NCBI RefSeq assembly: GCF_000340965.1
Contig: NZ_ANAY01000046.1
Location: 1 to 39,709, forward strand
Length of the DNA: 39,709 nt
Origin: Nocardiopsis kunsanensis DSM 44524
GTDB lineage: Bacteria > Actinomycetota > Actinomycetes > Streptosporangiales > Streptosporangiaceae
Reading direction: 5' to 3'
In this document: positions 1 to 7,642 of the stretch, one piece after another
How the letters are laid out: each line of letters starts with the position of its first letter
Numbering within the stretch: position 1 is the first letter of the stretch
The notes under the pieces: generated by a model
The model's input: the letters and a program-made list of their open reading frames with translations, nothing else
What the model was told of the DNA's origin: nothing
The model's database searches: none
Made by a program: the position numbers and the translations under genes

Positions 1-153
1 CAATGCCGCGCCCCAGGGAGTGAGTATGCGCCCACCATTTCTTCTGCTGCCGGGGCGCCTGGGGGTAGGGGTTCGTCGAGGTGGGTCGGGAAAGCCCGGC
101 GCAAAGGGTCGCAGCGCACACCCCGAGGCGCCGCGAACAACCCACTACACACC

Positions 154-192
154 CGCCACCATCCCCGCAAAGAAACGTGTGCGGGGGTGGCG
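154..192. terminator. Hairpin downstream of the minus-strand gene at 386-2812
   Basis: An inverted repeat with arms 154-169 and 180-192 (a two-base AT bulge in the left arm) encloses an A-rich loop. It lies about 200 bp past the stop of the upstream minus-strand gene. There is no clear U-tract, as is common for actinomycete terminators. The rest of 1-385 shows no convincing gene. Confidence 0.4.
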
Positions 193-252
193 CCGACGAG
201 GGTTGCGCGAAGACCCGGCCGGGCTAGAATTCCCGACCCCGACGAACCACCA

Positions 253-336
253 CCCCCGGCACCACAAGAAACCCCACACCCCGACCCACCACAACGCCGC
301 ATCCTCCAGTAGCCCCCGGCACCACAAGAAACCCCA
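253..336. repeat. Two 24-bp direct repeats exactly 60 bp apart
   Basis: The same 24 bases, beginning cccccggcaccacaagaaac, occur at 253-276 and 313-336. They lie in the untranslated stretch downstream of the gene ending at 386. No transposase, inverted repeats or palindromic repeat structure accompany them, so this is not a CRISPR array. A short tandem duplication or RNA-processing element is possible. Nothing else in 1-385 could be assigned. Confidence 0.6.
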
Positions 337-385
337 GAGACCGCCCCGACCCCGTCAACGGTCCCGGTGCAGGAGTTGTACTTGC

Positions 386-2812
386 TCAGGGCAGCAGGGA
401 CGCGAGCATGTCCAGAGCGCTGACCCCGAACCGTGCCCCGGCCTCCAGACCGGTGGCGAGGAAGGCCAACAACAGAACCAGCACCAGCAACCGGACCGCC
501 CAGCGTCGGGCCCCGGCTCCGCTGTCCCCGTCGCCGTGGCTGTCGAGGAAGGGTTGGTCGAGACGGGCGATCTCACGCCGCAGTTCCTGCACCTCGGAAT
601 GGTAGTGGTCGCGTTCCCCTCTGACCCTCTGCAGTTCGGAACGCTCGGCCCGGACCGCGGCCCGGGCGTCGACGACGTCGATGTGAGCGCCCTCCGGGCC
701 GCGTTTGGAATGCCAGCGCTCCAGTCGGGCCAGCGGCAGGTCAGCGTACTGTGTGGGCCAGTTGGCACCGCTGTCGTCGAAGGCGGGATCGGTCTCGGGT
801 TCGGTTGCTGTCGCGTAGTCGGAGACGGGGGAGGCGTCGTGGGCCACCATCAGCGGCGGCGCCTGTTCCGGGGAGCGCCCGTGCGGTGCCAGGTCCGGTC
901 CCCTGCTCTCTCCCTCGGCCTCGGGGTCGGTGTCCTCGTCGTGGGTCCCTTCCTCGGTGGTGCGTGCGGGTCCGCCGAACGCTTCCTCCGCGTGTCTGCG
1001 TGCTCCGGTGCGCGCGGGGGCGCGTTCCGGTTCAAGGGGTCCGGGCTCGTCGAGGTCGTCGAGGTCGTCGGGGTCGTAGGTGTTGCTCTCGGGGCCCTGC
1101 TGGGAGGCCTGGGTCTCCTGGAGTTCCTCCGGGGGCTCGGAAGGCTCGGGGCGGGGGGTTCGGGAGAGGTTGAGGGGCGGGGCCTGGTCGGTGGGGGGCG
1201 GGGGAGGGTCGTATGGTTCGGGGGCGCCGAAGACGGGGTGTTCCGCTCGGGCGGTCGAGCCTGGTCTGCGTTCCCCGAAGAGGACGCGGGAGGGCCCTGG
1301 TGGTCGCCGGGGCGTCCCGTGTACGGGCGTCTCAGGCGCGGCCGTCTCTCGTACGGCTGCTTCGCCTCCGGGTGACTCGGGCCCCGGAGCCTCGGACACG
1401 GACGAGCGGTCCGCGGGAGCCTTGCCGGTCGGAGTTCCACCTGCGGAGGCCTCCTGCTCGGCCGTCCCGTTCGCGGAGGAGGGCGCGTCGAGGTCCTCGG
1501 CCTCGGGCAGCGGTTCGCCGTCGTCGTCCTCGGGGGGATGGTTCAGGCGGAGTGAGGGATGCGCACCGGCCACCGACCGTGAGAGTAGGTACGGGCGCGT
1601 GCGGTGGTGCTCGTCGGCGTGAACGTGTTCCTCTCCGCGTCCGTGGTCGTCCGCGGGCTCCGGGCCGTCCACGGGGTCGGGGGAGTCCGCCGGCGCGCGC
1701 TCCTCGGGCCGGGGGCCGGTCCGCGAGGGGGCCGCACTCTCCACCTCGTCGTCGGTGGGAAGCGGTTCTGCGGGCGGGATGTCGGTCTCGTCTCCGTCCG
1801 TTCCCTCTTCTGCGGCCGGACCGCCGGTCGCCTCCGCACCGGCCACCGGCCCCGGCACCGCGGTGGCCGGACGCGGGTCGAGCCACTCCAGCAGCAACGC
1901 ACGCCGGTCGCCGAACGTGGGTGCCTCGGGCACACCGCGCTCACGCAGGTACTCGGCGAGGGTGTCCCCGCCCTCGTCCCGCAACACTTCGACCAGGCGC
2001 TCGGCGGCACGGCGGTGGTCCGGGGGTGGCGCGTCCGCGTAGGGACCGTCGGTCTCCTGGCCGGGTGGGCCGAAGGCCAGGTGCCGGCCTTCGGGGCTCA
2101 GATCGGGGTCGTAGGTGGAGAAGGACCATTGCCATCCGGCTGCGGGGATGGCGCGGGGCGGGGTGAGTACGTCGTGCAGGATCCGGTGCACGCCCCACAG
2201 CAGCCGGATCTGGGTGGCCTGCCACAGATCGGCGGCCTCGGGGGCCAGGGCGATACGGATCGGCCGCTCGGGGTTGCCCAGGGCGGAGGCGACGGCGCCC
2301 ACGAGCACCGCTTCCCCCTGGACGGTGGTTTCGGCGGCCCGGCGGTCCCGGGTCCGGACGGCGCCGGGTGCGGCGGTGCGTTCCCAAGGGGCGGGGGTTG
2401 CCAGAGTGGGCATACTCGCCCAGCCGGGTGCTGGGGGCCTGCGTGCGGCGGGACGGGTGTTGGGGTTCTCGTGCAGGCTGAGGACGTGGGGCAGGGTGAG
2501 GCCGTGTGCGGGGCCGACCACGGCCCAGGCGTGGGCGTCGCGGACGTCTCCGGGCCAGCGGTAGACGAGTGCGGCCTGGCCGTCGGCGTAGGTGTGCGAC
2601 CACAGTGTTTCGGGCAGGTCCGCAGGGTCGGTCCCGGGCAGGGCGGAGCGGTAGTCCACGGTGAGGGCGGGCAGGAGGCGGTCGCGCCAGGACCGGAGGG
2701 CGGGCTGGTCGCTCTCTGCAAGGGAGGAGGCGGCGGGTCCTGGTCCCACGTGCCCGAGCAGGGTGGGTTCTGCCCAGGCGAAGTGGATCTGGTGGTAGGT
2801 GCTCTCCGACAC
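386..2812 (-). CDS. Large tail-anchored protein, tentative GAP1-N2-like N-terminus
   Basis: 808 aa. The start is a GTG at 2812, chosen because a GAGGAGG ribosome site sits just upstream; the frame stays open further upstream without such a site. Residues 1 to about 330 form a folded region (SESTYHQIHFAWAEP near the start, a W/Y-rich core) that loosely resembles the N-terminal domain of GTPase-associated protein 1 of actinobacterial conflict systems; this is a memory-based resemblance. A long Pro/Glu/Asp-rich, probably disordered region of about 350 residues follows. A coiled coil (RAERSELQRVRGERDHY and onward) and one transmembrane helix (LLVLVLLLAFLATGL) about 20 residues from the C-terminus complete it. 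The topology suggests a cytoplasmic protein anchored by its tail. No GTPase partner is visible in the window. The CDS is very likely real; the function is uncertain. Confidence 0.72.
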   Translation of the reverse strand: MSESTYHQIHFAWAEPTLLGHVGPGPAASSLAESDQPALRSWRDRLLPALTVDYRSALPGTDPADLPETLWSHTYADGQAALVYRWPGDVRDAHAWAVVGPAHGLTLPHVLSLHENPNTRPAARRPPAPGWASMPTLATPAPWERTAAPGAVRTRDRRAAETTVQGEAVLVGAVASALGNPERPIRIALAPEAADLWQATQIRLLWGVHRILHDVLTPPRAIPAAGWQWSFSTYDPDLSPEGRHLAFGPPGQETDGPYADAPPPDHRRAAERLVEVLRDEGGDTLAEYLRERGVPEAPTFGDRRALLLEWLDPRPATAVPGPVAGAEATGGPAAEEGTDGDETDIPPAEPLPTDDEVESAAPSRTGPRPEERAPADSPDPVDGPEPADDHGRGEEHVHADEHHRTRPYLLSRSVAGAHPSLRLNHPPEDDDGEPLPEAEDLDAPSSANGTAEQEASAGGTPTGKAPADRSSVSEAPGPESPGGEAAVRETAAPETPVHGTPRRPPGPSRVLFGERRPGSTARAEHPVFGAPEPYDPPPPPTDQAPPLNLSRTPRPEPSEPPEELQETQASQQGPESNTYDPDDLDDLDEPGPLEPERAPARTGARRHAEEAFGGPARTTEEGTHDEDTDPEAEGESRGPDLAPHGRSPEQAPPLMVAHDASPVSDYATATEPETDPAFDDSGANWPTQYADLPLARLERWHSKRGPEGAHIDVVDARAAVRAERSELQRVRGERDHYHSEVQELRREIARLDQPFLDSHGDGDSGAGARRWAVRLLVLVLLLAFLATGLEAGARFGVSALDMLASLLP

Positions 2813-2992
2813 GTGCCCCCTCCTCGGTGTTCCGTGGACGGGCGGCGCGGCCGCCCCGGTAGGGAAGGTATCCGCTCGGAGGCCGCGAAAACCGCACGAT
2901 CGCACATATGTACACCTATGAGACTGAAGGTATCTGTGTGGTGCACTTGCCCGCACGCAGGGCCGTCCGGCACCGAATGTCCGGACCCCGGT

Positions 2993-3655
2993 TCAGCCCT
3001 CGCTCCGGCGGATGGCGCCCACGACCGCCTCAGTGAGGTCGTCGATGATCTCCCCCTCGCTCACCTCCGGGTGTTCCAACCACCACTCCCCCGCCGCCTG
3101 GACCATGCCCACGACGGCGTGCGAGACGATCTGCGAGCGCGGGCGGGAGGTGATGTCGCGTTCGGTCACGAGCTGTTCGGCCAGTTCGTCCCCGAGCCGT
3201 CGCACCATGAGCCCCAGGTCGGCGCGGGTGCGCCGGTCCTCGGACGTGGCACGGTCCATGAGGAACCGGTACAGGTTCAGGTTCTGGGAGATCATCGACA
3301 GGTAGGCCCCGACCGTGGCACGGGCGCGCACCTCGAACTCGGCGTGCTGGTGCAGCTCGGCCCGGATCCGTTCGATGAGGGGATCGACATGGCGCTCGGC
3401 CAGGGCACGGTAGAGCCCGCCCTTGTCACCGAAGTGCCGGTACAGGATCGGTTTGCTGATCCCGGCCTCGGCGGCGATGGCGAGCATGGAGGCGTCGGGG
3501 CCGTCGCGTTGGATGACGCGGTCGGCGGCGTCCAGGATCGTCCGGCGCCGCTCGGGGTCGCGTCCGCGCGCGCTGCGACCCCGGCTGCGGGGTGCCTGGC
3601 GCGGGTGGACACCGTTCTCGGTCGGGGCGCTGTGCTGTGTTTTTTCGAGGGCCAC
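2993..3655 (-). CDS. TetR/AcrR family transcriptional regulator
   Basis: 220 aa with GTG start at 3655. The N-terminal helix-turn-helix spans about residues 37-83 (ILDAADRVIQRDGPDASMLA, then AGISKPILYRHFGDKGGLYR), the classic TetR signature; the C-terminal helical ligand domain follows. The first 35 residues are basic and probably disordered. It sits 44 bp downstream of the hotdog-protein gene on the same strand and is probably co-transcribed, so that gene or an acyl-CoA-type ligand may be linked to its function. This is inference. No operator palindrome was seen in the gap. Confidence 0.9.
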   Translation of the reverse strand: MALEKTQHSAPTENGVHPRQAPRSRGRSARGRDPERRRTILDAADRVIQRDGPDASMLAIAAEAGISKPILYRHFGDKGGLYRALAERHVDPLIERIRAELHQHAEFEVRARATVGAYLSMISQNLNLYRFLMDRATSEDRRTRADLGLMVRRLGDELAEQLVTERDITSRPRSQIVSHAVVGMVQAAGEWWLEHPEVSEGEIIDDLTEAVVGAIRRSEG

Positions 3656-3699
3656 GGGGATTCACGTTAGCTGGTGTACGGGGTCGGGGCAGGGTCCGG

Positions 3700-4458
3700 T
3701 CAACGCTGCAGGGCGATCCAGGTGGCGCGGGCTCGGGCCAGAAGACGCCCGTCGGCGTCGTGCAGGGCGCTCCCGGTGAGGACCTTGCGTCCCTCGACGG
3801 CGTGCAGGTGGCCGGTGACCACGTGGGTGTGTGCGATGCGCGGGGACGCGGTGATCTGGGCGGTCATGCGTCCGAGGACGATGGGGCGTCCCTGGATGTC
3901 GCTGGACCATCCTCCGGGGCAGTCGAGAGCGGCCCAGGTCCGGCGCAGGTCGACACGGCCGGTGCCGTCGTCGAGTTCGGGCCCGGGGGTCCAGGTGCAG
4001 GCGACGGTGTTGCCGATGTTGTCGGACCCGTGTCCGGGGCTGACCGTGCCGGGGAAGAGGCGTAGTCCGTCGCCCGGGCCCCGCTCGGGTCCGCAGCTGT
4101 AGCACCGGGGAAAGGGGTGCCCGCTGTGGCCGGGGTAATGCTGTTCCGCGTTCTGGGCGGTGGCGGGGTCGACGGGCTCGCCGGGGACGGCTTCGTCGGT
4201 GAGGTCGACGGTACGGGCCTCGGCCACCAGTTGGCGTCCGCTCATGGTGAGGGTGGTGCCGTCGGTAGCCAGGGTGAGCGGGGTTTCCAGGGGTGGCGGG
4301 GTGCGCAGGGTGACCTCCACCGCCGGGCCGCCGGGGGTGGTCAGGCGTTCGGCGAGCAGGCCGGCGCTGTAACCGCCGTTGCCCGATCCGTCGGGCCCGT
4401 TGTGGGCAGTACCGATAGTGACGAGGGGGTCGCCGTCGACCGGTGTGAGGTGGCTCAT
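3700..4458 (-). CDS. Hotdog-fold thioesterase-like protein
   Basis: 252 aa. The start at ATG 4458 (MSHLTPVDGDPLV) is preferred because a -10-like TATCCT at 4465-4470 ends six bases upstream, giving a leaderless transcript. An in-frame ATG at 4569 would add 37 low-complexity residues. Visible features are GGYSAGLLAERL near the N-terminus, the central HPFPRCYSCGPERGPGDGL with a Cys-x2-Cys, and a C-terminal GRMTAQIT/GSALHDADGRLLARARATW block typical of PaaI/thioesterase-superfamily hotdog proteins. The CYSCGP-type motif is common in actinobacterial proteins of this kind with unknown substrates. It probably forms an operon with the TetR gene downstream. Confidence 0.72.
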   Translation of the reverse strand: MSHLTPVDGDPLVTIGTAHNGPDGSGNGGYSAGLLAERLTTPGGPAVEVTLRTPPPLETPLTLATDGTTLTMSGRQLVAEARTVDLTDEAVPGEPVDPATAQNAEQHYPGHSGHPFPRCYSCGPERGPGDGLRLFPGTVSPGHGSDNIGNTVACTWTPGPELDDGTGRVDLRRTWAALDCPGGWSSDIQGRPIVLGRMTAQITASPRIAHTHVVTGHLHAVEGRKVLTGSALHDADGRLLARARATWIALQR

Positions 4459-4464
4459 CGCCAC

Positions 4465-4470
4465 AGGATA
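4465..4470 (-). promoter_or_regulatory. -10-like box for leaderless hotdog gene
   Basis: TATCCT on the minus strand ends six bases before the ATG at 4458. No ribosome site lies close to that ATG, which fits transcription starting at or next to the start codon. No strong -35 was found. Confidence 0.4.
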
Positions 4471-4610
4471 GGCACGGCTCCTTCCCTCCGTCTCGGCCGG
4501 GGCTCCTTCAGCACCGTGCGCAGGCACGAAGCCTTCGGTTCGGGCGGTGTGAGGCGCGGCGTCCTGCATGCGGGCACCTACATGCGGGCAACGGCATCGG
4601 CCGGGCCTTC

Positions 4611-5414
4611 TCAGAACGGGAGCCAGTCAACACGGCCGAGCAGGTACACCGAGCCGACGAAGGCGACGACGTCGATGACGGTGTGCGCAACGATCAACGG
4701 CATGACCCGCCCGTAGCGCAGGTAGAACCAGCCGAAGACCACGCCCATGACGAGGTTGCCGAAGAACATCCCCACCCCTTGGTAGGCGTGGTAGAACGCG
4801 CGCAGCACGGAGCAGGCCAGGACGGCCTTCCACGGGGCCCAGCCGAGTTGGGCGAGCCGGTGCAGCAGGTAACCCACGACGATGACCTCTTCGAGGATCC
4901 CGTTCTTGGCGGCCTGCAGCACGAGTACGGGCACGTCCCACCAGTTGCCCTCCAGTGTGCTGGGGGTGATGGTGAGGGTGAGTCCCAGGCGCCAGGAGAG
5001 TACGTAGACGGCGAGCCCGCCCAGGCCGATGAGGGCAGCCAGTCCGGCGCCGCTGCCCAGGTCGAACCCGGGGCGGCGCAGGTCGAAACCGATGGTGCCG
5101 GCGCCCTCGGAGCTGCGGTGCAGCAGGTACACCACGAGCGCGACGGGCGCCAGGGAGAAGACGACCGCGTGCAGTTGCAGGGACAGGTCGAGCCAGGGGC
5201 GGTCATCGGCCCGGTTGTTGATGAGGCTGGTGCTCTGTTCCGAGAGCGATTCGGGTGCGGTGGCCACCCCCAGGAAGGCGATGGTCGCCGAAACGGCCGC
5301 CGCTCCCAGGGACAGTGCCAGGACGCAGAGGATCTCCCAGCGGATCAGGCGCGGGGTGAGTTCGGACGAGACGGGTGTGCGGTGGCCCGGTGCGGTGTGG
5401 GTCTTGTCGGTCAC
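4611..5414 (-). CDS. CPBP family intramembrane metalloprotease-like protein
   Basis: 267 aa with about seven hydrophobic segments. The CPBP (Abi/CAAX protease-like) signature is present: a Glu pair at residues 175-176 (NGILEEVIVVGYLLHRL), His209 in RAFYHAYQG, and His244 with Asp248 in AHTVIDVV. The usual EExxxR arginine is replaced (EEVIVVGY), as in many actinobacterial members. Family members act in the membrane on prenylated or transmembrane substrates; the substrate here is unknown. The GTG start at 5414 has no ribosome site and follows a -10/-35 pair directly, suggesting a leaderless mRNA. An in-frame TGA ends it at 4611. Confidence 0.85.
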   Translation of the reverse strand: MTDKTHTAPGHRTPVSSELTPRLIRWEILCVLALSLGAAAVSATIAFLGVATAPESLSEQSTSLINNRADDRPWLDLSLQLHAVVFSLAPVALVVYLLHRSSEGAGTIGFDLRRPGFDLGSGAGLAALIGLGGLAVYVLSWRLGLTLTITPSTLEGNWWDVPVLVLQAAKNGILEEVIVVGYLLHRLAQLGWAPWKAVLACSVLRAFYHAYQGVGMFFGNLVMGVVFGWFYLRYGRVMPLIVAHTVIDVVAFVGSVYLLGRVDWLPF

Positions 5415-5420
5415 GCGTCG

Positions 5421-5450
5421 AATCTACGTGCCGGGTACGGGTCCGTGTCA
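5421..5450 (-). promoter_or_regulatory. Promoter of CPBP gene (leaderless)
   Basis: On the minus strand TGACAC (5445-5450) is followed after 18 bases by TAGATT (5421-5426), ending six bases before the GTG start. The layout matches a SigA-type promoter with transcription starting at the start codon. Confidence 0.5.
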
Positions 5451-5528
5451 CGGAGGCGGCGGCCGCCGGCAGGGGTACGGGCCCCGGCCGCGCGGTCGCC
5501 GTGACGGTCCGGTGCGCTGCGGGTGGCG

Positions 5529-5780
5529 CTACTCGTCCCCGTCGTCGCCCTCGCCGTCGTCGTCGCCGTCCTCCTCGTTCTCCCCGTCCCCGCCGTCGTC
5601 GCCGTCCCCGTCGCCGTTCTCGCCCTCGTCCCCTTCCTCAGGGGCCTCGACGCCCGAGTCATCGGTGTCGGTGTCCTCGCAGGCCGCCACGCCGAGGACG
5701 GCCACGACCGCGATGGCGCTGCCTGCCAGGGTGCGGCGGAGGATGTTCAAGGTCGCCTTGCTGATGTCCTCGAGCTTCAC
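5529..5780 (-). CDS. Small lipoprotein with an all-acidic mature tail
   Basis: 83 aa. The GTG start at 5780 has a GGAG site about eight bases upstream. Residues 1-33 form a lipoprotein signal (basic ILRR, hydrophobic SAIAVVAVLG) ending in the lipobox LGVAAC with Cys34. The remaining 49 residues are almost only Asp, Glu and Gly, encoded by a run of near-repeated GAC/GAG/GGC codons. No folded domain is visible. It could bind cations or act as a spacer on the outer membrane face; this is inference. A longer frame runs upstream but lacks a ribosome site. Confidence 0.75.
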   Translation of the reverse strand: MKLEDISKATLNILRRTLAGSAIAVVAVLGVAACEDTDTDDSGVEAPEEGDEGENGDGDGDDGGDGENEEDGDDDGEGDDGDE

Positions 5781-6031
5781 GGTGACTCCAACGCATAGGG
5801 GCATGTGTGCCGTGGATCGGCCCGGGCCCGTGGGCCCTCTCCCGGCACTCGGCCCGGACCAGTGATGCGAACAGGTGTTACCGGTCCGCAACCCGACGTC
5901 AGCATATGGGCGCAACCCTTCGGTGGCCAGGGACGGGCACGCGCAGTTCCGGCCGGACCGGCCCCGGTCCCGGCACCTGCGCGGGGCGACGGCCCCGGCT
6001 CCGCACGCAGGGACCGACCCGCATGCAGAAA
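5781..6031. other. Upstream region of the acidic lipoprotein gene
   Basis: No gene is supported here. It holds the leader and promoter region of the minus-strand lipoprotein. One copy of TGTTACC (5876-5882), a heptamer seen in several other intergenic sites of this window, lies about 95 bp upstream of the lipoprotein start. Confidence 0.4.
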
Positions 6032-6076
6032 GCCGTCGACCATGCGCGTGTGACACGGACGCGCATGGTCGACGGC
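6032..6076. terminator. Perfect 18-bp stem hairpin
   Basis: Arms 6032-6049 and 6059-6076 are exact inverted copies around a 9-base loop. It lies between the 3' end of aceA and the lipoprotein upstream region, and probably works as a backup terminator or insulator for aceA. No U-tract follows on either strand. Confidence 0.6.
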
Positions 6077-6084
6077 TAGGGGGT

Positions 6085-6136
6085 GGCGGTCACCCCGCCC
6101 CGCCCCAGCCACGAAAGCGGGGAGGGAGTGACCGCC
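6085..6136 (-). terminator. Terminator hairpin of aceA
   Basis: A 9-bp perfect outer stem (ggcggtcac at 6085-6093, gtgaccgcc at 6128-6136) continues inward with C-rich against G-rich segments. It starts 22 bp past the aceA stop and stands in tandem with the hairpin at 6032-6076. Confidence 0.65.
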
Positions 6137-6157
6137 GAGGGAACGGAAGAGCCAGAG

Positions 6158-7456
6158 TCAGTGAGCCGCTGAGAACTGGTCTTCCTCGGTGGAACCGGTG
6201 AGGGCGGTGGTGCTGGCCTCGGGCGAGATGGTGGTGCTGATCTCGTCGAAGTAGCCGGTACCGACCTCGCGCTGGTGGCGGGTGGCGGTGTAGCCGCGGG
6301 CCTCGGCCGCGAACTCCTTCTCCTGGAGCTCGACGTAGGAGGTCATGCCGTTCTCGGCGTAACCCTTGGCCAGGTCGAACATCGAGTGGTTCAGGGAGTG
6401 GAAGCCCGCCAGGGTGATGAACTGGAACTTGTAGCCCATGGCGGCCAGCTCGCGCTGGAACTTGGCGATGGTCGCGTCGTCCAGGTGACGCTTCCAGTTG
6501 AAGGACGGCGAGCAGTTGTAGGCGAGCATCTGGTCGGGGTACTCGGCCTTGATGCGCTCGGCGAAGTCGCGGGCGACCTCCAGGTCCGGTGTCCCGGTCT
6601 CCATCCACAGCAGGTCGGAGTGGGGCGCGTAGGCCAGACCGCGGGCGACGCAGGCATCGACACCGTTGCGGAAGCGGTAGAAGCCCTCGTCGGTGCGCTC
6701 GCCGGTGATGTAGGGACGGTCGCGCTCGTCGATGTCGCTGGTGATCAGCGTCGCGGCCTGAGCGTCGGTCCGCGCGATGACCAGGGACGGGACACCGGCC
6801 ACGTCTGCGGCGAGGCGGGCGGCGTTGAGCGTCTTGACGTGCTGGCTGGTCGGGATCAGGACCTTGCCGCCCAGGTGGCCGCACTTCTTCTCGGAAGCGA
6901 GCTGGTCCTCCCAGTGCACACCGGCGGCGCCGGCGGCGATCATGCCCTTCATCAGCTCGTAGGCGTTGAGGGTGCCGCCGAAGCCGGCCTCGGCGTCGGC
7001 GACGATCGGGGCGAGCCAGTCCGGTGCGCTGTCGTCGCCCTCGGACCAGGTGATCTGGTCGGCGCGCAGGAGAGCGTTGTTGATGCGGCGAACCACGGAC
7101 GGGACCGAGTTGGCCGGGTACAGGCTCTGGTCAGGGTAGGTGTGGCCGGACAGGTTGGCGTCCGCGGCGACCTGCCAGCCGGAGAGGTAGATGGCCTTCA
7201 GGCCCGCACGGACCTGCTGGACCGCCTGGTTACCGGTGAGCGCGCCGAGACTGTGGATGTAGTCCTCGCTGCCGAGGAGCTCCCAGAGGCGCTCGGCACC
7301 CCGACGGGCCAGGGTGTGCTCTTCGGTGATCGAACCGCGCAGCTTGATCACGTCGTCGGCGGAGTAGTTCCGCTCGATGCCGGCCCAGCGGGAGTTGGTC
7401 TCCCACTCCCGCTGGAGCGCGGCGCTGGCTTCCTGGCGACGAGCGCTGGTGCTCAT
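6158..7456 (-). CDS. aceA: Isocitrate lyase
   Basis: 432 aa, the usual size for bacterial isocitrate lyase. It cleaves isocitrate to glyoxylate and succinate, the first step of the glyoxylate shunt used on acetate and fatty acids. The active-site loop KKCGHLGGK is at residues 190-198 with catalytic Cys192; AGVHWEDQ and the conserved NCSPSFNWK are also present. The ATG at 7456 was chosen over the longer open frame because homologues start near STSARRQEA and an AGGCGGGA site precedes it. It is divergent from a RamB-type regulator at 7643, a family known to control aceA in corynebacteria and mycobacteria. Confidence 0.97.
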   Translation of the reverse strand: MSTSARRQEASAALQREWETNSRWAGIERNYSADDVIKLRGSITEEHTLARRGAERLWELLGSEDYIHSLGALTGNQAVQQVRAGLKAIYLSGWQVAADANLSGHTYPDQSLYPANSVPSVVRRINNALLRADQITWSEGDDSAPDWLAPIVADAEAGFGGTLNAYELMKGMIAAGAAGVHWEDQLASEKKCGHLGGKVLIPTSQHVKTLNAARLAADVAGVPSLVIARTDAQAATLITSDIDERDRPYITGERTDEGFYRFRNGVDACVARGLAYAPHSDLLWMETGTPDLEVARDFAERIKAEYPDQMLAYNCSPSFNWKRHLDDATIAKFQRELAAMGYKFQFITLAGFHSLNHSMFDLAKGYAENGMTSYVELQEKEFAAEARGYTATRHQREVGTGYFDEISTTISPEASTTALTGSTEEDQFSAAH

Positions 7457-7569
7457 GTTCGTTCCCGCCTTACGTGTAGTCCCCAAGGTGTTCGTACCGG
7501 TCGAGGGAGTCCTGTTCCGGGGCTGAGGGGTGAGCCCCGGCCCGTAAGTTCCCCGCCGGTAACTATGAT

Positions 7570-7622
7570 TCTTCGGGAAGATCCAAGAGTTTTCCACCCA
7601 AAATCGGATGAAGATCCTTCAT
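7570..7622. promoter_or_regulatory. Twin GAAGATCC elements between aceA and the RamB-type gene
   Basis: GAAGATCC occurs at 7577-7584 and 7610-7617, exactly 33 bp apart (about three helical turns). Each copy is part of a palindrome: TCTTC/GAAGA at 7570-7581 and ATGAAG/CTTCAT at 7608-7622. The stretch is AT-rich for this genome and sits in the divergent promoter region. It is a good candidate operator for the adjacent regulator; this is inference. Confidence 0.45.
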
Positions 7623-7642
7623 TCTTTCCGTATCATGAACGC

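Noticed and set aside
253..336. CRISPR array
   Set aside because: Only two direct repeats, no palindromic repeat structure and no cas genes in the window.
20..1375. 451-aa plus-strand open frame
   Set aside because: It is opposite the disordered Pro/Glu-rich part of the minus-strand gene; composition is Gly/Val/Arg-rich shadow and no domain is visible.
1604..3670. 688-aa plus-strand open frame
   Set aside because: Crosses two minus-strand genes (tail-anchored protein and TetR) that have clear motifs and ribosome sites; no family features.
6275..7642. N-terminal extension of the RamB frame across aceA
   Set aside because: The frame is open by chance opposite aceA; the known family length and the divergent promoter support a start at 7643.
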